This document shows, piece by piece, positions 6,578 to 10,693 of a stretch of DNA of 10,693 nucleotides. Under the pieces are notes generated by a model. The model was not told the DNA's origin. It searched no databases and saw only the letters and a program-made list of their open reading frames with translations. The DNA is from Euryarchaeota archaeon UBA58. Its GTDB lineage: Archaea; Thermoplasmatota; Poseidoniia; Poseidoniales; Thalassarchaeaceae. Within the stretch, counting starts at the first letter, position 1; every line of letters starts with the position of its first letter. The stretch lies in the NCBI GenBank assembly GCA_002498525.1, contig DAHR01000007.1, positions 4,098-14,790 of the forward strand, given 5' to 3'. Position numbers and translations under genes: made by a program.

Positions 6578-7375
6578 TCAGGCATTGAACTGCGACAGGC
6601 AGGTGAGCGAGCCATCGGCTTCGCGAATGGCATCCATGTCGACCGATGTGATGGTGAATCCAGCATCGAGCAGCAGTTGTCGGATGGTCGGATAACCTCC
6701 GGCGACGAGGACTCGGTCACCCGAATATCCGATCGTGTTGGCTGAGTAACTCTCAGAGTTGGGTACCCAGATCACCTCTTCAGCAAGGTGGCAAATCTGC
6801 TCAGGTTCGAGGTGGCCCTCGGCCGCGATGAGTGTCCCTGGTCGTGGGGATGAACAAACCGTTGTCAGGTGCAGTGCGGTGTCGGGGATGTGGATGAATT
6901 CAACATCGTATCCTGACTCTTTGACATGACCGGCAAGGAACTTCGCGCCTGATTCGTTGGTCCGAGTCGAGATTCCTATCAGGTATCGGTCATCGAGGAA
7001 GACGATGTCACCTCCATCCATGGTGCAGCCCGGGTCCATGTGAACGATGTCGGCACTTCGGCCCAGATAATCGATGACCGCGCTCTGTTCTCCCTCACGG
7101 GAGTCATGCCCCATTTTCGGGATGATCGCCTTGCCATTGACTGAGATGGCGACATCCTCCACGAAACAGCAATCAGGGTGATCATCGAGGCTTGGCAGGA
7201 CGGTGACATCGGTTCCGTGAGCTCTCAGGGCGGCGACGTAAGCATCGTGAGAGCCCTGTGCAGCCTCCGGATCGGGAGTCTGTGTGCCGAAATAGACCGA
7301 AAGCGCCTGGTCGAAATTGTTCGAGATTTGGCGAACGACGGCGGCCTTTCGACTCCTGTCGTAGGATCCCGGCAT
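6578..7375 (-). CDS. N(G),N(G)-dimethylarginine dimethylaminohydrolase (DDAH)
   Basis: Predicted cytosolic hydrolase of the amidinotransferase (guanidino-modifying) superfamily, converting methylated arginine to citrulline and dimethylamine (or methylamine). Its 265 residues are the usual DDAH length. Recognisable blocks in order: VVRQIS near residue 13; CCFVEDVAI with Glu73/Asp74; TMDGGD (118-123) for guanidine binding; DDRYLIGISTRTNESGA; His169 in ALHLTTVCSS; and the C-terminal DGSLTCLSQ with catalytic Cys259. The Cys-His-Glu/Asp triad is complete. Spacing matches DDAH better than arginine deiminase (much longer) or agmatine deiminase (different Trp-rich motifs). The ATG at 7375 has a TATA-like element about 25 bases upstream. 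It is divergent from the HAD/PLP-enzyme pair and upstream of the M28 gene. The natural substrate could be another methylated or substituted guanidine. Confidence 0.88.
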   Translation of the reverse strand: MPGSYDRSRKAAVVRQISNNFDQALSVYFGTQTPDPEAAQGSHDAYVAALRAHGTDVTVLPSLDDHPDCCFVEDVAISVNGKAIIPKMGHDSREGEQSAVIDYLGRSADIVHMDPGCTMDGGDIVFLDDRYLIGISTRTNESGAKFLAGHVKESGYDVEFIHIPDTALHLTTVCSSPRPGTLIAAEGHLEPEQICHLAEEVIWVPNSESYSANTIGYSGDRVLVAGGYPTIRQLLLDAGFTITSVDMDAIREADGSLTCLSQFNA

Positions 7376-7394
7376 GATAGTCCGTCAGACCTTC

Positions 7395-7406
7395 TCTTGA
7401 TAATCA
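7395..7406. promoter_or_regulatory. TATA-like element in the DDAH/HAD divergent region
   Basis: The stretch TTGATAATCATT is the most AT-rich piece of the divergent gap. Its centre is about 25 bases before the DDAH ATG at 7375, the distance expected for a leaderless archaeal transcript, and about 19 bases before the ATG at 7419 on the other strand. It may serve DDAH alone or both directions. No strong Shine-Dalgarno is visible for DDAH. Confidence 0.3.
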
Positions 7407-7418
7407 TTCGGAATCCGG

Positions 7419-7928
7419 ATGAGGAGTTCCACAATCAGGCGAATCATATCGACTAGAGAACCATCAGCCCTCTCATTCAAGGACGGTCGATGTCGGCCGA
7501 CTCGTGTGGACGAATTGGTAGAGCGGTTCGGTGTGGATGGCAAGCGCGCGAGTCCTGTCGTTCCCGAGGGCAAGAAGAATTACCTCATCGACATCGATGG
7601 CACCATAGGAGAAGACATTCCGAATGAGGAACCTGAGCGGATGGCTACTGCCGAAGCCTACCCAGACGCCATCGAGACGATCAACGGATGGTATGATGAA
7701 GGCCATGTGATTTGTTTCTTCACCGCGCGCACTGAGGCTGTTAGAGAGCCGACTGAGGCTTGGTTGGCTGAGAAAGGATTCCGTTATCACACTCTGCTGA
7801 TGGGCAAACCCCGCGGTGGGAATTACCACTGGATAGACAATCATGTCGTGCGTGCTACTCGCTATTCCTCGAGGTTCACCGACCTCGTCAAGCGCAAGGT
7901 CGAAATCGAGGTCTTCGATGACGAGTGA
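7419..7928 (+). CDS. HAD-superfamily phosphatase-like protein
   Basis: Predicted cytosolic HAD hydrolase acting on a small phosphorylated metabolite; the substrate is not known. Numbering is from the ATG at 7419 (169 residues). Motif I is DIDGT with nucleophile Asp58 and Asp60; motif II is FFTAR with Thr102; motif III is GKPRGG with Lys130; motif IV is WIDN with Asp140. No large cap domain is present. The core from PEGKKNYLIDIDGT to GGNYHWIDN resembles a small HAD family, often labelled phosphoheptose-type or capsule-related, that I recall from Bacteroidetes; that comparison is from memory. In that family the protein starts near the segment VDELVERFG, so residues 1-29 here may not be translated; GTG at 7506 is an alternative start. 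Its last 11 bases overlap the start of the PLP enzyme, so the two are very likely co-translated and may act on related phospho-compounds. Confidence 0.8.
   Translation: MRSSTIRRIISTREPSALSFKDGRCRPTRVDELVERFGVDGKRASPVVPEGKKNYLIDIDGTIGEDIPNEEPERMATAEAYPDAIETINGWYDEGHVICFFTARTEAVREPTEAWLAEKGFRYHTLLMGKPRGGNYHWIDNHVVRATRYSSRFTDLVKRKVEIEVFDDE
7908..7912 (+). promoter_or_regulatory. Shine-Dalgarno GAGGT fixing the PLP-enzyme start
   Basis: GAGGT lies within the 3' end of the HAD gene, five bases before the ATG at 7918. It favours this start over the upstream in-frame ATG at 7843, whose extra 25 residues (rich in Ser and Arg, overlapping conserved HAD sequence) look like out-of-frame noise. Confidence 0.55.
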
Positions 7929-9186
7929 GTCGTCCACTTCTCTGGGCGATATCCTTCGGCTGCGCGCGGAGCACCTCGGCAAGGCACTCTCGATAGGCCA
8001 CGGCAAACCTCTCCATATCAGCCACGGCAGCATGCAGTACCTGTATGCTACCGACGGCACGCGGTACCTCGATCTCGTGAACAACGTCTGTCACGTCGGC
8101 CATTCCAACCCTAGAGTGGTTGAGGCGGGTCAGCGCCAGATGGCGCTGCTGAATACCAATACCAGATACGTCTACGATGGTCTCACTGAGTACCTCACCA
8201 GGCTCGCAGCGACCCTCCCAGAGCCTTTGAGCGTCGGCTTCCTCGTCAACTCTGGTAGTGAGGCCAACGAACTCGCGGTTCGAATCGCTCGCGCCCATAC
8301 GAATGCGTATGATATGGTCGTGGTCGAGGGCGCGTACCACGGGCACACAGGCATGCTGATCGATCTCAGCCCGTACAAGTTCAGAGGGCCGGGCGGCAAG
8401 GGCGAGCCCGAGCCTTGGGTCCACGTGGTGCCTATCCCTGACACTTTCAGGGGAGGTGAGCGAGATCACGCAGCCGAGTTTGACGAGATCGTGAGGAGTG
8501 CCGGTCCGATAGCCGGCTTCCTAGTGGAGTCCATGCTCTCGTGCGCGGGGCAGATTCCTCTGCCGGCTGGCTACCTCGCCGCTGCCTTCGAGCACATCCG
8601 TGCCGCAGGAGGTGTGTGCATAGCCGACGAGGTCCAGGTCGGTTTCGGACGAGTCGGCACTCACATGTGGGCATTCGAGGAACAGGGAGTCATTCCCGAC
8701 GTGGTGGTGTTGGGCAAGCCTATGGGCAATGGCCACCCGATGGCGGCGGTATTCACCACACCTGAGATCGCCGCGTCCTTCGAGGAGATGGAATTCTTCT
8801 CGACCTTCGGTGGAAATCCAGTCTCATGTGCGATCGGGATGGCGGTGCTCGACGTCATCGAGGAGGATGGATTGATGCAGCGCGCCGAGGCACTTGGAGA
8901 GCGATTCATGGCCGGTCTGCGAGACCTCCAGAGCAAGCACCCGATCATCGGGGACGTACGCGGACGTGGCCTCTTCCTCGGTTTCGAGATGGTGCGCGAC
9001 CGCGACACACTCGAGGCAGCGGCCGAGGAGGCGCAAGCCCTGGTTGGCGAGATGCGTGAGAGGGGCGTGCTGCTGAGCACTGACGGACCGCTCCACAACG
9101 TCATCAAAATCAAGCCACCGATGGTCTTGAACGAGGCAGACATCGATCTGACGATTGACTTGCTCGATGAAGTTCTGTCAAACTGA
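7918..9186 (+). CDS. Class-III PLP enzyme, ethanolamine-phosphate/phosphohydroxylysine phospho-lyase type
   Basis: Predicted cytosolic PLP-dependent enzyme of 422 residues from the class-III aminotransferase fold. Key sites: NSGSEAN with Ser112-Gly-Ser114 for cofactor phosphate, GAYHGH, ADEVQVGFGRVG with Asp237 to the pyridine nitrogen, and GKPMGNGHP with Schiff-base Lys267. Several segments (ADEVQVGFGRVG, GKPMGNGHP, GGNPVSCAIG, DGPLHNVIKIKPPM) match the vertebrate ETNPPL and PHYKPL enzymes and their microbial relatives more closely than GABA or ornithine aminotransferases. Those eliminate phosphate and ammonia from O-phosphoethanolamine or 5-phosphohydroxylysine, leaving an aldehyde. A true transaminase (AGXT2-like) is the main alternative. 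It overlaps the HAD gene by 11 bases, with GAGGT five bases before ATG. Unlike some bacterial homologues it is not fused to a kinase domain. Only 21 bases separate it from the convergent DUF3147 gene. Confidence 0.88.
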   Translation: MTSESSTSLGDILRLRAEHLGKALSIGHGKPLHISHGSMQYLYATDGTRYLDLVNNVCHVGHSNPRVVEAGQRQMALLNTNTRYVYDGLTEYLTRLAATLPEPLSVGFLVNSGSEANELAVRIARAHTNAYDMVVVEGAYHGHTGMLIDLSPYKFRGPGGKGEPEPWVHVVPIPDTFRGGERDHAAEFDEIVRSAGPIAGFLVESMLSCAGQIPLPAGYLAAAFEHIRAAGGVCIADEVQVGFGRVGTHMWAFEEQGVIPDVVVLGKPMGNGHPMAAVFTTPEIAASFEEMEFFSTFGGNPVSCAIGMAVLDVIEEDGLMQRAEALGERFMAGLRDLQSKHPIIGDVRGRGLFLGFEMVRDRDTLEAAAEEAQALVGEMRERGVLLSTDGPLHNVIKIKPPMVLNEADIDLTIDLLDEVLSN

Positions 9187-9207
9187 TTCAACGGCGCCGT
9201 ATGCGGT

Positions 9208-9564
9208 TCAACTCACGTGACCATAAGATTGCGCGGCCCAGATGCCGATTGCATAGGCCGCGATAGTCGCGAGGATTCCAGCAGCCATCGCAATCTCGAA
9301 TCCGTAGCCTCTGCGCAGCATGCTTGGCAGGACCACGAAAAGGACCAATGAAGGCAGGACGAGCCAGAGGATTCCCTCTGCGAAGTCCGCGATTTGGGCA
9401 GTATCTTGTGTGTCTTGGTACAGAACCAGCATCGCCATGATGCTGGTCAGCGGCAGCGAGACGACCAATGCCCCGAAGGCTGCCGACCTCTTCGCAATCT
9501 CACTCGCAGCGACGATGACTGCGCCGCTGAACAATCCCTTTCCTACAAGACTCATCCAAGTCAT
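9208..9564 (-). CDS. DUF3147-type small membrane protein
   Basis: A ~118-residue integral membrane protein of unknown function. Four hydrophobic segments are visible: SLVGKGLFSGAVIVAASEIA, AFGALVVSLPLTSIMAMLVL, ILWLVLPSLVLFVVLPSML and IAMAAGILATIAAYAIGIWA. The order SG-A-VIVAASEIAKRS, SLPLTSIMAM, LPSLVLFVVLP, RRGYGFEIA fits what I know of the DUF3147 family, small four-helix membrane proteins of bacteria and archaea, with positive charges placed after helices 1 and 3. The start is not settled: ATG 9564 (MTWMSL) is used here; ATG 9555 and GTG 9588 are in frame, and none has a clear Shine-Dalgarno. It is convergent with the PLP enzyme and divergent from the B3/B4 gene, so it is probably transcribed alone. 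Confidence 0.8.
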   Translation of the reverse strand: MTWMSLVGKGLFSGAVIVAASEIAKRSAAFGALVVSLPLTSIMAMLVLYQDTQDTAQIADFAEGILWLVLPSLVLFVVLPSMLRRGYGFEIAMAAGILATIAAYAIGIWAAQSYGHVS

Positions 9565-9598
9565 GAACGGTGAAGTCCGCTGCCCCACTCAAGCCTGC

Positions 9599-9644
9599 CG
9601 ATGAAGTCGATGATTCTCGTGGCGATGCGATTCATTCTTCATCG
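9599..9644. repeat. Spaced inverted repeat in the DUF3147/B3-B4 divergent gap
   Basis: CGATGAAG (9599-9606) is an exact complement of CTTCATCG (9637-9644), separated by 30 bases, in the ~100-bp divergent gap. The right arm ends 20 bases before the ATG at 9665 and overlaps the AT-richer stretch TTCATTCTTCAT, where a TATA-like element would be expected. Weak evidence for a two-site operator. Confidence 0.25.
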
Positions 9645-9664
9645 AACCCAACCGTCGAGCCTTG

Positions 9665-10318
9665 ATGAGCGAGTGGCAGTTGGTCCGGCATCCGGACTTG
9701 GAAGGAGCTCGACCACACATCATCGAGGTGGAACGGCCCGTGGGTGGCTGGCACGAGTTGAGTGATGAGGAGATGGCATTACGCGAGGAATCGATCCGGC
9801 AAAGCACGACTCTCGAGGCGCTTCGCGACGAGCCGAATGTTCGTGCATATCGCGACTATTACTGGCGTCAAGGCATAGACCCAACCAAGAAGCGACCATC
9901 AGCCGAAGCCCTCTCTCGCAGAGTTCTGCAAGGCAAGGCGTTACCAAGAATCAACAAGATCGTAGATATTTACAATCTCGTGTCCGCTGAACACCGTATC
10001 GCAATCGGTGGATATTCTGGCCCTGCATTGACCGATCTTGGTGGAAATAATCTCATCAATTTCCGTCCATCAAAAGCCGGTGAGGAGTTCCTTGGAATCG
10101 GTATGAAGGAGGCTATACAACTGACTGGTCGTGAGCAGGTTCTGGCTTCTGGTGGCACGGTCTTCGCGCTTTTCCCGTACAGAGATGCATGGCAGACGCG
10201 AATCCGAGGCGACGACGAATTCGCTGTATTCATGCTTGAGGAAGTTCCGGGTATTCAGATGCAGAGCATCGTCGCTGTCGAAGAATGTCTCAGAAGTGAA
10301 CTGAATCGTTCAACCTGA
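9665..10318 (+). CDS. Free-standing B3/B4 (tRNA-synthetase editing-type) domain protein
   Basis: A 217-residue soluble protein with a B3/B4 domain, the module that in the phenylalanyl-tRNA synthetase beta chain edits Tyr-tRNA(Phe); stand-alone copies are common and mostly uncharacterised. The domain covers ~residues 55-210. Supporting segments are EPNVRAYRDYYWRQGIDP, KKRPSAEALSRRVLQGK, PRINKIVDIYNLVSAEHR, IGGYSG, GEEFLGIG and AWQTRI, in the usual family order. The N-terminal ~50 residues (HPDLEGARPHIIEVERP, acidic DEEMALREES) are the usual variable lead-in. The ATG at 9665 is chosen over the TTG directly before it. No Shine-Dalgarno is visible. It may act on mischarged tRNA or on another aminoacyl ligand; this cannot be decided from sequence. 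The MarC gene follows on the same strand after 36 bases but has its own promoter-like element. Confidence 0.83.
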   Translation: MSEWQLVRHPDLEGARPHIIEVERPVGGWHELSDEEMALREESIRQSTTLEALRDEPNVRAYRDYYWRQGIDPTKKRPSAEALSRRVLQGKALPRINKIVDIYNLVSAEHRIAIGGYSGPALTDLGGNNLINFRPSKAGEEFLGIGMKEAIQLTGREQVLASGGTVFALFPYRDAWQTRIRGDDEFAVFMLEEVPGIQMQSIVAVEECLRSELNRST

Positions 10319-10319
10319 G

Positions 10320-10331
10320 CGATTCAAATAT
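10320..10331 (+). promoter_or_regulatory. TATA-like box of the MarC gene
   Basis: The AT-rich stretch ATTCAAATAT (10322-10331) is centred about 28 bases before the ATG at 10355, and no Shine-Dalgarno precedes that ATG. This geometry fits a leaderless archaeal transcript starting at or near the ATG. Confidence 0.35.
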
Positions 10332-10354
10332 GGGGCGCATGGCGCTCGCATTCT

Positions 10355-10693
10355 ATGGACCTTGGTACGCTGGTACTCGCAATCATCCCACTGCTGGTAG
10401 TCGTCGACCCGCCCGCATCGATCGCTTTCTTCCTGACCCTTGGCTCGGAGCGCAGCACAGCTTCGCTTCGCAAAATCGCCTTTCGAGCGTGTGCATTCGC
10501 GACAATGGTACTGCTCTTCTTCGCCTTCAGTGGTGAAGCACTGCTGACTTACATGCACGTCGAGATGTACAGTCTCCAGGCCGCGGGTGGCCTGCTGCTC
10601 GGGCTCATCGGAATGAGTATGCTCAAAGAGGGCGAGAAGCCGAGTTATGAGCCCGCATTCATTCCATCTGGAGAGCAATTCGTTCACGAAACG
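10355..10693 (+). CDS. MarC-family (UPF0056) integral membrane protein, N-terminal part
   Basis: The first 113 codons of a MarC-family membrane protein, open to the window end. It starts MDLGTLVLAIIPLLVVVDPP; the DPP motif within the first helix is the family's hallmark, here DPPAS rather than the common DPPG. Three hydrophobic segments are seen: LVLAIIPLLVVV through SIAFFLTL, FATMVLLFFAFSGEALL and LQAAGGLLLGLIGMSML, followed by a hydrophilic loop (KEGEKPSYEPAF) like the cytoplasmic/periplasmic loop between helices 3 and 4 of six-helix members. The ATG at 10355 is the first start in frame. Function in the family is unsettled; the old link to multiple antibiotic resistance was not upheld. No stop occurs before the end, so the gene is cut by the window and not broken. 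Confidence 0.85.
   Translation, partial: MDLGTLVLAIIPLLVVVDPPASIAFFLTLGSERSTASLRKIAFRACAFATMVLLFFAFSGEALLTYMHVEMYSLQAAGGLLLGLIGMSMLKEGEKPSYEPAFIPSGEQFVHET

Noticed and set aside
7843..7917. Upstream in-frame ATG extension of the PLP enzyme
   Set aside because: The 25 extra residues overlap conserved HAD coding and are Ser/Arg-rich noise; GAGGT and the family N-terminus favour ATG 7918.
7473..8469. Long minus-strand open frames opposite the HAD and PLP genes
   Set aside because: They overlap sequence that encodes complete HAD and PLP motifs on the plus strand and have no independent support.
10310..10687. 125-codon minus-strand open frame at the right end, and the 68-codon plus frame at 10330
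   Set aside because: The MarC reading frame from 10355 explains the same DNA with three membrane helices and the DPP motif.

Overview
The window most likely comes from a planktonic marine archaeon of the Poseidoniales type (Marine Group II Euryarchaeota). The evidence is compositional and contextual: moderately GC-rich DNA, short intergenic gaps, and single genes or gene pairs that keep switching strand. The secreted proteins also fit, namely an esterase with thrombospondin type-3 repeats on a C-terminal membrane anchor and a lipobox-bearing M28 peptidase. Several starts have an AT-rich element 25-30 nt upstream, as in leaderless archaeal transcripts, while others have a clear Shine-Dalgarno. 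No rRNA or tRNA confirms the placement, so treat it as a moderate-confidence inference.

Layout. (1) Positions 1-199, minus: the N-terminal piece of an ABC transporter ATPase, cut by the window edge. (2) 315-2726, plus: a large cell-surface GDSL/SGNH esterase with eight calcium-binding type-3 repeats, a Pro-Glu linker and a C-terminal membrane helix. (3) 2727-3095, minus: a small beta-rich protein of unknown role, abutting the esterase tail to tail. (4) 3259-3771 and 3816-4652, plus: a CxxC/CxxC zinc-motif protein followed by an M50 (site-2 protease type) intramembrane metalloprotease, probably one operon. (5) 6578-7375 then 4779-6500, minus: a dimethylarginine dimethylaminohydrolase (DDAH) followed by an M28 zinc-peptidase lipoprotein. 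(6) 7419-7928 and 7918-9186, plus: a HAD phosphatase-like protein overlapping by 11 nt a class-III PLP enzyme of the phospho-lyase (ETNPPL/PHYKPL) type. (7) 9208-9564, minus: a DUF3147-type small membrane protein. (8) 9665-10318, plus: a free-standing B3/B4 editing-type domain protein. (9) 10355-10693, plus: the start of a MarC-family membrane protein, open at the window edge.

How the genes may work together. The surface esterase and the M28 lipoprotein look like parts of a heterotrophic, polymer-degrading outer-surface toolkit. DDAH and the HAD/PLP pair start from one divergent control region and could form a small amine-nitrogen or phospho-amine scavenging module: methylated arginine to citrulline plus dimethylamine, and a phospho-amine to aldehyde, ammonia and phosphate. 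That link is inference. The zinc-motif protein next to the M50 protease could be its partner or substrate.

No stretch longer than about 300 bases lacks a gene. I saw no tRNA, rRNA, CRISPR array, transposase or phage gene. Two perfect inverted repeats sit just upstream of gene starts (3203-3229 and 6505-6523) and are not explained by the coding content.
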